Part shown: one piece after another, positions 1-9,086 of the stretch
Layout: every line of letters starts with the position of its first letter
How positions within the stretch are numbered: the stretch's first letter is position 1
DNA from: Prado023 sp963747335
Lineage (GTDB): Bacteria; Actinomycetota; Actinomycetes; S36-B12; CAIYMF01
Direction: 5' to 3'
DNA: 64,000 nucleotides
NCBI GenBank assembly: GCA_963747335.1
Contig: CAVVEV010000007.1
Coordinates: 62,001 to 126,000 of the forward strand
Program-made: the position numbers and the translations under genes
Notes under the pieces: model-generated
What the model was told of the DNA's origin: nothing
Seen by the model: only the letters and a program-made list of their open reading frames with translations
Databases searched by the model: none

Positions 1-1
1 G

Positions 2-412
2 CTGCTGTCGATCGCCGGTGGCTCGGACCTCGGACTCTTCGAGATCAACGAGTCGGCCCGACTGGTCGCCGAGGCTGCCCATCCCGACGCCAACATCATC
101 TTCGGGGCCGTCATCGACGACACCCTGGGTGACGAGGTGCGGGTCACGGTCATCGCCGCCGGGTTCGACGGGGGCCACCCGCCGACCAAGCGCGAGGCGG
201 CAGCCGGTCGGCGGGTCGTCGACGAGGTCGCTGCGGCCGAGGCAGCTCCGCGCGCCGAGGCGCCGGTCTACGCCACGGTCGGCGCCTCGGCCGGCGTGGT
301 CCTCCCACCGGGGCTGGCCAACGCCGACAAGCCCGGGGTCGACCTGCGCCAGCCGCGGACGATCAGCTTCGACGAGCCCGACGACCTCGACGTCCCGGAC
401 TTCCTGAAGTAG
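2..412 (+). CDS. ftsZ: Cell division protein FtsZ, C-terminal part (5' end outside window)
   Basis: This is the tail of the tubulin-like GTPase that forms the cytokinetic Z ring. The window opens inside the C-terminal domain; the segment LLSIAGGSDLGLFEINESA and the following GAVIDDTLGDEVRVTVIAAG are typical of FtsZ. A variable linker follows, then the conserved C-terminal peptide DDLDVPDFLK, which in this family binds SepF and other membrane tethers. The GTP-binding domain lies upstream of the window. The tag stop is followed after 3 nt by pgeF, and the sepF-yggT-divIVA genes downstream complete the usual actinobacterial division cluster. Identification is secure; only about the last 136 residues are visible. 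Confidence 0.97.
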   Translation: MLSIAGGSDLGLFEINESARLVAEAAHPDANIIFGAVIDDTLGDEVRVTVIAAGFDGGHPPTKREAAAGRRVVDEVAAAEAAPRAEAPVYATVGASAGVVLPPGLANADKPGVDLRQPRTISFDEPDDLDVPDFLK

Positions 413-415
413 TCG

Positions 416-1186
416 ATGATCAGTCACCGCCTCGACCTCGCCCTGAGCGGTGGGGTCGAGGCGCGTGTCCTGTTCACCAGCCGGGGTGGTGCGGCCAGCG
501 GTGGGTCGAGCCGGTCGCCGTACGCCTGGGCGAACCTGGGATCGCACGTCGGGGATGACCCGGCGGCGGTCGTGTCCAATCGTCGCGCCCTGGCCGGGGC
601 ACTGGGTGTCCCGGCCAGTGCGATGACCTTCATGCATCCCGATCACGGACGAGGGGTCTGCACAGTGTCTGAGCCCACCGGGGTCACTCCCGGAGCCGAG
701 GTCACCTCGGTCGACGCGCTCGTGACCTCCACGGCCGGCATCGGCCTGGTGGCGCTGGCGGCCGACTGCGTCCCGGTGATCCTGGTGGAGCCGGTCGCCG
801 GTGTGGTCGCAGCCGTGCACTCGGGCTGGCGGGGCCTCGCTCTCGACGTGGTCGGGGCGGCGGTGGGCCAGATGGAAGCCTGCGGCGCCCGGGCGCAGGA
901 TGTGCAGGCCCTGGTGGGGCCGGCGATCTGTGGGCGTTGCTACCCGGTCCCCGCGGAACGGGCGCAGGAGGTGGCGCGTGTCCGCCCCGAGGCGCTCACC
1001 ACTGCCCCCGATGGACAGCCCGCCCTCGACCTGCGGGCAGGGTTGTCGGCCCGGCTCGACGAGCTCGGGGCGACGAGCACGCTCCTCGGCGGGTGCACCG
1101 CCGAGGATCCCGGGCTGTACTCGCACCGCCGCGACGGCCTCACCGGCCGTCAGGGTGGCGCCGTGGCGATCGTGGCGGCTGCGTGA
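416..1186 (+). CDS. pgeF: Purine nucleoside phosphorylase / laccase-domain protein (PgeF/YfiH family)
   Basis: A 256-residue member of the DUF152/YfiH family, formerly called polyphenol oxidase. Characterised members act as purine nucleoside phosphorylases/adenosine deaminases, and the E. coli protein edits mis-built peptidoglycan precursors. The metal-ligand signatures are visible: ADC near residue 121, VHSGWRG near 139 and the GPAICGRCYPV block near 167. The first histidine motif reads MHPDHG where many members have QVHG. The gene starts 3 nt after ftsZ without a clear Shine-Dalgarno, so coupling is likely, and its stop overlaps the ATG of yggS. Location after ftsZ is standard for Actinomycetes. 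Substrate is inferred from the family. Confidence 0.92.
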   Translation: MISHRLDLALSGGVEARVLFTSRGGAASGGSSRSPYAWANLGSHVGDDPAAVVSNRRALAGALGVPASAMTFMHPDHGRGVCTVSEPTGVTPGAEVTSVDALVTSTAGIGLVALAADCVPVILVEPVAGVVAAVHSGWRGLALDVVGAAVGQMEACGARAQDVQALVGPAICGRCYPVPAERAQEVARVRPEALTTAPDGQPALDLRAGLSARLDELGATSTLLGGCTAEDPGLYSHRRDGLTGRQGGAVAIVAAA

Positions 1187-1909
1187 TGGGGAACGGACGT
1201 CGGGCCGAGCTGGCCGACAACCTGGCCGCCGTGACGGAACGGATCGGCACCGCGTGCGTCGCTGCGGATCGGGACCCCGGCGTCCGTGACGATCGTCGCG
1301 ATCACCAAGACGCGGCCCGCGAGCGACGTCGCCCTGCTGGCCGAGCTCGGTATCCGACATGTGGGGGAGAACCGCGACCAGGAGGCCCGCGCGAAGGCAT
1401 CCGAGTGCGCCGGCCTCGGGCTGACCTGGCACTTCGTGGGGCAGCTTCAGCGCAACAAGGCGGCGTCAGTGGCCCGGTACGCCGACATCGTCGAGTCCGT
1501 CGACCGCCCGGCCCTGGTGGCCGCCCTGGATCGAGGGGCCAGCCAGGTGGGCCGTCGCCTGGGGGTCTGCGTCCAGGTCGATCTCGACGAGACGACGCCC
1601 GACCCGGCGGGCGGGGGAGCGGGGCGAGGAGGCGCCCGACCGGCCGAGGTCCTGGGGCTGGCCGACCAGGTCTCCGCGTGCGAATCCCTTGACCTCCTGG
1701 GGGTCATGGCCGTGGCGCCCCTGGGCGCCGACCCCCGGGCCGCCTTCGATCGGTTGACCGGGATCCACGAGCAACTGCTGGCCCACCACCCCGGGGCATC
1801 CATGCGATCGGCCGGCATGTCCGGCGACTTCGAGCCGGCGATCGCCGCCGGTGCGACACACATCCGCCTCGGCAGTGCGCTGCTCGGGCACCGCGATCCA
1901 CTGAAGTAA
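1186..1909 (+). CDS. yggS: PLP homeostasis protein YggS/PLPBP, interrupted by one +1 shift
   Basis: Pyridoxal-phosphate-binding protein of the YggS/YBL036C family, a TIM-barrel without known catalysis that buffers PLP. The ATG overlaps the pgeF stop and the first ~33 residues read in one frame. Homology then continues one frame over with SVTIVAITKTRP, whose lysine is the PLP-binding one, then HVGENRDQEA, WHFVGQLQRNK and near the end MSGDFEPAIAAGATHIRLGS. The C run at 1275-1278 has one base too many; removing it restores DPASVTIVAITKT. A GTG at 1286 could start a shortened protein lacking the N-terminal helix, but the intact upstream coding makes an indel likelier. Confidence 0.88.
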
Positions 1910-1912
1910 CCT
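1907..1912 (+). promoter_or_regulatory. Candidate -10 box for sepF
   Basis: TAACCT overlaps the yggS stop codon and would start a transcript about 45 nt before the sepF ATG. I see no convincing -35 hexamer. The call rests on the TANNNT pattern repeated before many genes in this window. Confidence 0.3.
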
Positions 1913-1964
1913 AACCCGATACCGGCTCGCCCCTGGCGGTCCGGATGGCACGTAAGGAGTTCAC

Positions 1965-2474
1965 ATGCCCGGCACGATGCGCAAGATGGCCGTCTACCTC
2001 GGCCTGGTCGAGGATGACCTGCTCGACGACGACTACGATCCCGAGCCGCGCCCGCGAAGCCGCGAGGCGGCACCCTCGGGTGTCGATGCGCGTCCGCGCA
2101 CCGCACCCGAGGTCGTGGTGCGACCCGCGGCCACGGCCGTCGCCGAGCGCCCCTCGGCCACGTTCCGGCCGACCGGCTCCACTTCCGGCGCTGACGTCTA
2201 CCGGATCACCACGCTGCACCCGCGTACCTACAATGACGCCCGCCGCATCGGTGAGGAGTACCGCGAGGGAGTCCCTGTCATCATCAACCTGACCGGCATG
2301 GACGACAACGACGCCAAGCGGATCGTGGACTTCGCCGCCGGCCTCGTCTTCGGCCTGCGCGGCAGCATCGAGCGCATCACCAACAAGGTCTTCCTGCTGT
2401 CCCCGGCCAACGTCGATGTCGGCGCCGAGGCCCGGGCACAGATCGCGCAGGACGGGTTCTTCAACCAGAGTTGA
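1965..2474 (+). CDS. sepF: Cell division protein SepF
   Basis: A 169-residue SepF, the membrane anchor that tethers the FtsZ tail in Gram-positives without FtsA. The N-terminus MPGTMRKMAVYLGLVEDD can form the membrane-binding amphipathic helix. An acidic/proline-rich linker covers roughly residues 20-85. The C-terminal domain carries the signatures ITTLHPRTYNDARRIGEEYR, VIINLTGMDDNDAKRIVDFA and AAGLVFGLRGSIERITNKVF. A good Shine-Dalgarno (aaggag) lies 7 nt before the ATG. It follows yggS and precedes yggT and divIVA, as in other Actinomycetes, and should bind the FtsZ peptide encoded at the window start. Confidence 0.96.
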   Translation: MPGTMRKMAVYLGLVEDDLLDDDYDPEPRPRSREAAPSGVDARPRTAPEVVVRPAATAVAERPSATFRPTGSTSGADVYRITTLHPRTYNDARRIGEEYREGVPVIINLTGMDDNDAKRIVDFAAGLVFGLRGSIERITNKVFLLSPANVDVGAEARAQIAQDGFFNQS

Positions 2475-2477
2475 CCC

Positions 2478-2762
2478 ATGGGACTCATCGTCGGCGTGCT
2501 CTCGACCCTCATCTGGCTGTTCCTGCTGCTCCTGATCGCCCGGATGATCATCGGGCTGATCATGGTCTTCGCACGGGACTTCCAGCCCACAGGTGCGCTG
2601 GTGATCATCTTCGAGTTCGTGATGAGCGTCACGGACCCGCCGTTGAAGGCGCTGCGCCGGATCATCCCGCCCCTTCGGATCGGGCAGGTCTCCCTCGACC
2701 TGGCGTTCCTGGTGCTCTTCATCGGCCTGCAGCTGCTGCTGCGGGTGCTGGCGGGCTTATGA
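2478..2762 (+). CDS. YggT family integral membrane protein
   Basis: A 94-residue protein with two hydrophobic helices (about 4-30 and 70-92) around the YggT motif, seen here as SVTDPPLKALRRIIPPLRI followed by GQVSLDLAFLVLFI. The family has no firm biochemical role but is almost always next to sepF and divIVA and has been linked to cell division, osmotic stress and membrane organisation. The gene begins 3 nt after the sepF stop and is probably translated by coupling, since no Shine-Dalgarno stands out. Confidence 0.93.
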   Translation: MGLIVGVLSTLIWLFLLLLIARMIIGLIMVFARDFQPTGALVIIFEFVMSVTDPPLKALRRIIPPLRIGQVSLDLAFLVLFIGLQLLLRVLAGL

Positions 2763-2790
2763 GGTCGGCATCCCGGCACGGAGGTCGGTC

Positions 2791-3252
2791 ATGGCGTTGA
2801 GCGCCCAGGACGTCCACGACAAGCAGTTCAAGCTGGTGCGCAACAGCACCGGCTACGACATGGACGAGGTCGATGCCTTCCTCGACGAGGTCGAGGCGGA
2901 GATCGCGCGCCTGACCGACGAGTTGGGTGCCGCCCAGGAGCAGCTCTCGGCCGCCCCCGCGGTCCCCGAGGCGGAGAGCACCGCGGCCGCTGCAGCTCGC
3001 ATCCTGGAGATGGCCCAGCGCACCGCCGACGAGTACATGGCAGATGCCCGGCGCAAGGCCGATGCCATGGTCACCGATGCGGAGAAGGCCGCGCGCAAGT
3101 CGGTCAAGAGGCTGGAGGCGCAGCGGGGGGACCTCGAGGCCCGCGTCACAGCCCTGCGCACGTTCGAATCCGAGATCCGCTCACGCCTGACCGGGTACTT
3201 CCAGTCGCAGTTGGCTGACCTGAACTCCCTGGCCAGCACCAGCGAGGAGTAG
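2791..3252 (+). CDS. divIVA: DivIVA/Wag31 polar growth protein (short form)
   Basis: A coiled-coil protein that marks cell poles and directs peptidoglycan synthesis and division in actinobacteria. The N-terminal DivIVA domain is clear: LSAQDVHDKQFKLVRNSTGY then DMDEVDAFLDEVEAEIARL. An Ala/Glu-rich linker and a second coiled coil (about 65-140) follow, ending SLASTSEE. At 153 residues it is much shorter than mycobacterial Wag31 (about 260) or Streptomyces DivIVA (about 400). A Shine-Dalgarno (ggagg) precedes the ATG. It sits downstream of sepF-yggT as usual. No indel is apparent, so the short length seems real. Confidence 0.93.
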   Translation: MALSAQDVHDKQFKLVRNSTGYDMDEVDAFLDEVEAEIARLTDELGAAQEQLSAAPAVPEAESTAAAAARILEMAQRTADEYMADARRKADAMVTDAEKAARKSVKRLEAQRGDLEARVTALRTFESEIRSRLTGYFQSQLADLNSLASTSEE

Positions 3253-3285
3253 TCGACCCGCCTGGCAGGTCGTGTCCTACCTGGC

Positions 3286-4596
3286 TCAGCCCCCGATCGC
3301 CCGTCGGCCCCCCGCCACCCCCCTGCGCCCGAACTCGTCGGCGGCGCGCTCCCCGGCGCGGCGGCTGTGCGCGGCAGATCCGGCTGCGCTGGTGGTTCCG
3401 CGCCAGGTCCCCCGCGCGCGCGAGGTGGCCCGGTGGTAGTCGGTGACCGCCACCTCCCGCGCCCGCAGGGCCACGTCGACGCGGCGAGTGTCCGGACCGG
3501 CCTGAGCCGTGGCGTCCGAAGTCGTCCCGGGGCCTGCCCCGGCTCCCGCCCGGGCCTGTCGAGACGCCTCGTCGAGGTTGCGACCGAGCCGGTGGATGAA
3601 CCCGAGGCAGAAGGCGTTGCGGGCCACCGACGCTGTGACTGGGCGCCCTGGGCCGCCCTCGGGCAGCTGATAGGTGGTGCCCCGCCACAGCCCTGAGCGC
3701 ACATGCTCCTGCGCGCGGGTCAGCATCATGGTGCTCGCGGTGGCGAAGACGGCCTCAACGCGGTCGAGGTCCCCGGGCATGCCGTACAGCAGGACGTAGG
3801 TCGAGCCATGCCCGATGTCGACGCGGACCGACCACGCGCGGGCGGTGGCCACCAGCAGGCTCACCAGCAGTTTGTTCAGGGCCCGGCGTGGCTCGCCGAT
3901 CGTCAGCATCCGATGCGTGGGCCCGTCGGGAGAGGCGTCCGGGCCCATGGCCGCCACGGCCATGTCGACGCTGTGGCGCTGGGCGATCAGGGCGGCCTTG
4001 GCCAGGTACGCCTCCGCCTCCTCGGCGCTGGCCGTGGACTCCGCCTTGGCCAGGAGGGCGGCCACCCGACGCACCTGCTCGTCAGGACCGGCATCGACGT
4101 CGAGAAGGTCGGGGACGGCATCGATCGGGGCGAACAGGTGCCGCAGGAGATCGGCTGCCCCCGGGCTGATGTGCCGGGCGTAGAGCGTGACCAGCGCGGC
4201 GCGGAAGCTGCTGCCGTGCCCCGGAGCGCTGCACAGGTGATGCGCGAGCTCATGGAGAACCACGGAGCGGGTCAGCGCCCACCGCCCGCGTGGGTCGGCG
4301 GCCGGGATGTGGATCCGCCCCGGCGAGTACGTGGCCATCCGGAAGCCACGGCGCACCTCGACGACGACCGGCCCCCGGTCGGGGAACTGCCCAGTGGTGG
4401 TGGCATCTGCCAGGACGGCATCGACGAAGGCCTGGATCCCGGCGAGGCTGCCGAAGCGGACCTCCTCGGGCAGGGTGACGACCGAGGAGCCGACGCGCAC
4501 CATGCGGTGCGGGCGACGCATGATCGAGGCGACGGAGTCCTCCGCCTGGTAGACCGCCCCCCGGCTGCGGTCGACCCTCGGGTCCTGGTTCTGCAT
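3286..4596 (-). CDS. Putative metallohydrolase: HEXXH domain plus DUF2786
   Basis: Unknown function. The N-terminal third (about residues 30-150) contains the zinc-protease-like motif VVLHELAHHLCSAPGHGSSF, with HELAHH as the metal site and a downstream histidine. The central part (VRRVAALLAKAESTASAEEA with ALIAQRHSVDMA) is a DUF2786 domain. The C-terminal ~100 residues are Arg/Ala-rich and low-complexity. This fused arrangement occurs across actinobacteria as a putative metallohydrolase. I chose the ATG at 4596 because gggagg lies 9 nt upstream; in-frame starts also exist at 4626 (ATG) and 4644 (GTG). It lies downstream of ileS on the same strand, 76 nt away. Confidence 0.8.
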   Translation of the reverse strand: MQNQDPRVDRSRGAVYQAEDSVASIMRRPHRMVRVGSSVVTLPEEVRFGSLAGIQAFVDAVLADATTTGQFPDRGPVVVEVRRGFRMATYSPGRIHIPAADPRGRWALTRSVVLHELAHHLCSAPGHGSSFRAALVTLYARHISPGAADLLRHLFAPIDAVPDLLDVDAGPDEQVRRVAALLAKAESTASAEEAEAYLAKAALIAQRHSVDMAVAAMGPDASPDGPTHRMLTIGEPRRALNKLLVSLLVATARAWSVRVDIGHGSTYVLLYGMPGDLDRVEAVFATASTMMLTRAQEHVRSGLWRGTTYQLPEGGPGRPVTASVARNAFCLGFIHRLGRNLDEASRQARAGAGAGPGTTSDATAQAGPDTRRVDVALRAREVAVTDYHRATSRARGTWRGTTSAAGSAAHSRRAGERAADEFGRRGVAGGRRAIGG

Positions 4597-4672
4597 GGCC
4601 GACAGCCTCCCACCGCGGTCCGACATCGTGGGCTCGTCGTCCACAGCCCCGCCCCCGGCGCGGCGTGGATCG

Positions 4673-7600
4673 TCAGGCCCGGCGCAGGGCGAAGGTCATC
4701 CTCAGGTCGTCGTCGGTCCCGCTGAAGGCATCGGCGGGCGCTGGATCACGCGCGACGGACACAGCCAGCACCTCGCTGGCGATGTCGGCCGTGTGCTCGT
4801 CCAGTGCCGCAGCCAACTCGGCCGACTCGGTCGACACCCAGAGCTCGATCCGGTCGCTGATGTCCAACCCGGCGGACTTGCGTCCCTCCTGGACCAGCCG
4901 GACCACCTCGCGGGCAAGCCCCCGACGGATCAGCTCCGGGGTCAGGTGCAGGTCCAGGGCCAGGGTCTCCCCGGAATCGGTGGCCACCGCCCAGCCCTCC
5001 CGGGGGGTCTCGGTGATCACGACGTCGTCGATCCCGATGGTCTCGGGCGACCCTGCCACGTCCACCACGGCCGAGCCGGAGCCACGCAGGGCCGAGGTCA
5101 GCTCCACCGGGTCGGCGGCGGCGATGGCGGCGGCGACGGCCTGGGTGCCCTTGCCGTAGCGGCGACCCAGCGAACGGAAGTTGGCCTTCACGCTCACGTG
5201 GACGCAGCTCATCGGTGGTGGCGTCGTCGGTCCCGCCGCCGAGGCTGACCACCGAGACCACGTTGAGCTCCTCGGCCAGCTGGTCGCGCAGCTCGGCGGG
5301 CATCCGGTCCCAGCCGGGGGCGGACACCAGCGCCCTGCCCAGGGGCTGGCGGGTGCGCACCTTGCCCTCGGCGCGCGCGCCACGGCCCAGCTCGACGAGT
5401 CGGCGGATCAGGGCCACCTGCTCGGCGAGCTCGGGATCCGCCAGCGCCGCGGAGTCATCGGGCCAGTCCTGCAGGTGCACCGAGTCGGCGGGTCCGGTCG
5501 CGAACAGGTCCTGCCACACCCGCTCGGTGACGAACGGCGTGAACGGAGCCATCAGCAGGGTGAGGGTCCGCAGGCACTCGTGCAGGGTGTGCAGGGCGGC
5601 GGGGTCGCCCTCCCAGAAGCGGCGCCGGGAGCGGCGCACGTACCAGTTGGACAGGTCGTCGATGAAGGCAGCCAGCAGGCGCCCGGCGCGCTGGGTGTCG
5701 AAGTTGTCCAGAGCATCGGTGACCTCGGCGGACAGCCGGCTGGCCTCGGCCAGGGCCCAGCGGTCCAGGACGGGGCGGTCGGCGACATCCGGTGCCGTCG
5801 CCGGGTACGGGCTGAACCCGGCCGTGCGGGCGTAGAGCGACTGGAACGACACCGTGTTCCAGTAGGTCAGCAGGGTCCGGCGCACGACCTCGGCGATGGC
5901 CGCGTGCCCGACCCGGCGGGCCTGCCACGGGGACCCCGCGGCGAGCATGAACCACCGCACGGCATCGGCGCCGTGGTCGTCCATCAGCGGGATCGGCTCG
6001 AGGATGTTGCCCAGGTGCTTGCTCATCTTGCGGCCGTCGTCGTCGAGGATGTGGCCCAGGCAGAGCACGGTCCGGTACGACGACTGGTCGAACACCAGCG
6101 TGCCGACCGCCATGAGCGTGTAGAACCACCCGCGGGTCTGGTCGATCGCCTCGCAGATGAAGTCGGCGGGGTACTTGCGCGCGAACTCGCTCAGCGCCCG
6201 TGTGCGGGATAGCCCCACTGGGCGAAGGGCATAGCACCGCTGTCGTACCACCCGTCGATGACCTCCGGGACGCGGGTCGCGGTGCCGGCGCACTGCGGGC
6301 AGTCGAACGTCACGTCGTCGACGTAGGGACGGTGCGGGTCCAGGGCGGAGAGGTCCTCGCCGGCGAGCTCCCCGAGCTCGGCCAGCGACCCGATGCAGGT
6401 CAGGTGGTCCTCGGGGCAGCGCCAGATCGGCAGGGGTGTGCCCCAGTAGCGGTTGCGGGACAGGGCCCAGTCGACGTTGTTCTCCAACCAGTCCCCGTAG
6501 CGCCCCCACTTGATGGTCTCCGGGTGCCAGGTTGTGCCCTCGTTCTCACGGAGCAGGTCGTCCTTGATGGCGGTGGTCCGGATGTACCAGGACGGCTGGG
6601 CGTAGTAGACCAGCGGGGTGTGGCAGCGCCAGCAGTGCGGGTAGGAGTGCTCGAACTGCTCGTGACGGAACATCATGCCGCGTGCGACGAGGTCGGCCAC
6701 GAGCGTGGAGTCGGCATCCTTGAAGAACATCCCACCGACCATCGGCACCGAGGCGTCGAAGGTGCCGTCGGATCGCAGCGGGTTGACCACGGGCAGGCCG
6801 TAGGAACGGCAGGAGACGAGGTCGTCGGCGCCGAACGCGGGCGCCTGGTGGACCAGGCCGGAGCCGTCCTCGGTGGTGACGTAGTCGGCCAGGATCACGA
6901 AGTGGGCGTCGGGGATGTCCACCAGGTCGAACGGCCGGGAGTACCCGGTGCGCTCCAGCGTCGCGGCCGGTCATCGTGGCCAGGACCTCGTGGCCCTCAG
7001 GCAGCTTGGCCTCGCGCAGGTCCTCGGCGATGACCAGGAGCTCGGAGTCGCCCAGCTCGCCGGTCACCCGGACCACCTGGTAGCGCGCGTCGGGCTTGAC
7101 CGCCACGGCGGTGTTGGACACCAGGGTCCAGGGGGTGGTGGTCCATACCAGCAGGCTGACCCCGGGGAAGCGCTCGGCCAGGGGGCCGCTCGTGACCGGC
7201 ATGCGGACGTACACCGACGGGTCGACGACGTCCTCGTAGCCCTGGGCCAACTCATGGTCGGACAGCCCGGTGCCGCAGCGCGGGCAGTAGGGGCTGACCC
7301 GGTGGTCCTGCACGAGCAGTCCCTTGTCGAAGATCTGCTTGAGCGACCACCAGACGCTCTGGATGTAGGACGGGTCCATCGTCCAGTAGGCCTGGTCCAT
7401 GTCGACCCAGTAGCCCATCCGCTCGGTGAGGACCGCGAACTCATCCACATGGCGCAGGACGGACTCCCGGCACCGGGCATTGAACTCCGCGACCCCGTAG
7501 GCCTCGATGTCGCCCTTGCCGGTGAACCCGAGCTCCTTCTCGACCGCGAGTTCCACCGGCAGGCCGTGGCAGTCCCACCCTGCCTTGCGGTCCACGCGAT

Positions 7601-7883
7601 ACCCGCGCATGGTCTTGAACCTCGGGAACACGTCCTTGAACACCCGGGCCTCGACGTGATGCGTTCCCGGTGTTCCGTTGGCCGTCGGCGGACCCTCGTA
7701 GAACGTCCACTCGGGCGCGCCCTCGCGCTGGGCCAACGAGCGGTGGAAGACGTCGTTCTCGGCCCAGAGCGCCAGGATCTGCTGATCGACCGCCGCAAGG
7801 TCCACCTTGGCCGGGACCGCGGCATAGCTGCGGGCGTTCGTCGGCTCCGGCGCAGGGTGCGAGGGGCTCTGGTGCGCGGTCAT
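4673..7883 (-). CDS. ileS: Isoleucyl-tRNA synthetase, interrupted by three single-base shifts
   Basis: Class I aminoacyl-tRNA synthetase charging tRNA-Ile, about 1,070 residues. The HIGH-type site reads PGTHHVEARVFKDV and the second site GRKMSKHLGNILEP, both of the eukaryote-like (type 2) IleRS form found in mycobacteria. WDCHGLPVELAVEKELG, LLVWTTTPWTL (editing domain) and GWYDSGAMPFAQ are also seen. The frame changes near 6959 (one base extra), 6197-6199 (one base short in a C run) and 5204 (one extra); homology resumes immediately each time, ending MTFALRRA. A cell cannot lose this gene unless another copy exists, so consensus error is likeliest. It follows the DUF167 gene by 33 nt. Confidence 0.93.
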
Positions 7884-7916
7884 CGTCTCGTCCTTGATCG
7901 GGGGCAGGCGCTGATT

Positions 7917-8239
7917 CTAGTCGTGGACACCGGTGCCCGGTGCTCGGTCGTCGAGCAGGGCCGCCCACCTGGAAGGGAGGTCAGCCGGCGGATCCGTGAT
8001 CTCCACGAGCTTGTCCCGCGGCTCGCACCCCGGACCACCCTGACCTGGCGGGGCCGCAGGCCCAGGGCATCGGCCACGGCCCGCTCCGCAGCGGCGGTGG
8101 CAGCCCCCTCGATCGGTCTGGCCCGCACCCGGACCTCCAGGACCGGTGGATCACCGGGTCGTGAGCGTGCGGCTCGCCCGCCCACAGCGTCCTGGCGGGC
8201 ACCGGGTCGGACCCGGATCGCGGCACGGAAGGATGTCAC
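7917..8239 (-). CDS. DUF167 (YggU-like) small protein, one -1 shift
   Basis: A protein of about 107 residues of the DUF167/UPF0235 family, function unknown. Visible family features are FRAAIRVRPGARQDAVGG, PPVLEVRVRARPIEGAAT and ERAVADALGLRPRQVRVVRG, the basic C-terminal pattern that normally continues SRGDKLVEI. Here the frame breaks after SRG because the C run at 8015-8017 (plus strand) seems one base short; the other frame continues KLVEITDPPADLPSRWAALL to the stop. The GTG at 8239 is the likeliest start. It would be co-transcribed with ileS, 33 nt downstream, and is divergent from dksA. Confidence 0.75.
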
Positions 8240-8245
8240 GGGGGA

Positions 8246-8251
8246 TATCCT
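8246..8251 (+). promoter_or_regulatory. Candidate -10 box for the dksA-like gene
   Basis: TATCCT in the 61-nt divergent gap between the DUF167 gene and the DksA-family gene would give a 5' leader of roughly 43 nt ending in a good Shine-Dalgarno (aggag). No clear -35 is seen. Confidence 0.35.
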
Positions 8252-8300
8252 CGCCCAAGGCGTGCCCACACTGGGCTGGGCAGCAGGCAGGAGACCACAG

Positions 8301-9085
8301 ATGGGTGCCGGTGGCTGGGTGAGCGGCGGCCTCCGGCGTGCCGTCTCCGGGGTCAGGTCCGCCATGCCCGGTCAGGGTGAGCCGGAGACTGCAGAGGAGT
8401 CCGTGGCGCGGGTGGCCCCGACTGAGGAGCCGGTCCCGGCGACGAGGACCCCGGCGAAGACGGCGCCGGCGACGAAGCCCGCAGTCACGAAGCGCGCAGT
8501 CAAGAAGCCCACGGCGACGAAGGCTCCTGCGACGAAGGCTCCTGCGACGAAGGCGACTGCGACCAGATCGGCGGCGCAGCCGGCTGGCGTGAGGGCGCCC
8601 GCGAAGGCCCCGGCGAAGGCGCCCCCCGCGAAGACTCGGTCCACGCAGATCACAGCGACCAGCGGGCCAGCCGAGGGCCCGGGCGCGGCACCGTCGGCGA
8701 TGCCGCCTGATGTCGCGGCCCCGACCTGGACCCCGAGGAGTTGGCGGCCTTTCGGGAGGCGCTCGAGACCGACATCATCCGGTTGCGCGAGGAGCTGCAC
8801 ATGGGGGAGGCCGACATGGCCGACCTGCTCGCCGACTCGAGCGACGGTGCCGGCGACGACCAGGCCGACGCCGGGTCCAAGACACTCGAGCGCGAGCAGG
8901 AGATGAGTGTGAACGCCAACGCGCGCGACCTGCTGGAGCAGTCCACGCACGCCCTGCGCCGACTCGAGGCCGGCACCTACGGCATCTGCGAGTCGTGTGG
9001 CGCAGTCATCCCTGCGGCCCGCCTGCGGGCATTCCCGCGGGCCACGCTGTGCATCGCCTGCAAGCAGGCAGAGGAGCGCCGCTGA
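8301..9085 (+). CDS. DksA/TraR-family zinc finger protein with long Ala/Lys/Pro-rich N-terminus, one -1 shift
   Basis: The C-terminal ~120 residues form a DksA/TraR protein: a coiled coil (ELAAFREALETDIIRLREEL), the sequence ARDLLEQSTHALRRLEAGTY and a four-cysteine finger (CESC, 17 residues, CIAC). The first ~140 residues are a histone-H1-like tail rich in Ala, Lys, Pro and Thr with PATKA repeats. The halves lie in different frames; the C run at 8719-8722 appears one base short, and adding one C gives PDLDPEELAAF. Start 8301 has aggag 7 nt upstream. The tail suggests nucleic-acid binding; the finger suggests an RNA-polymerase secondary-channel or carD-like regulator. An in-frame ATG at 8364 is possible. 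Confidence 0.8.
8514..8558 (+). repeat. 15-bp tandem repeat in the DksA-family tail
   Basis: Two perfect copies of gcgacgaaggctcct (8514-8528, 8529-8543) and a third diverged copy (8544-8558) encode the ATKAP-type repeats of the basic tail. Such repeats can expand or contract by slippage. Confidence 0.85.
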
Positions 9086-9086
9086 C

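Noticed and set aside
6200..8906. Long plus-strand open frames opposite ileS
   Set aside because: They mirror the codon pattern of the minus-strand gene in high-GC DNA and have no family features. Only the part after 8301 is real coding.
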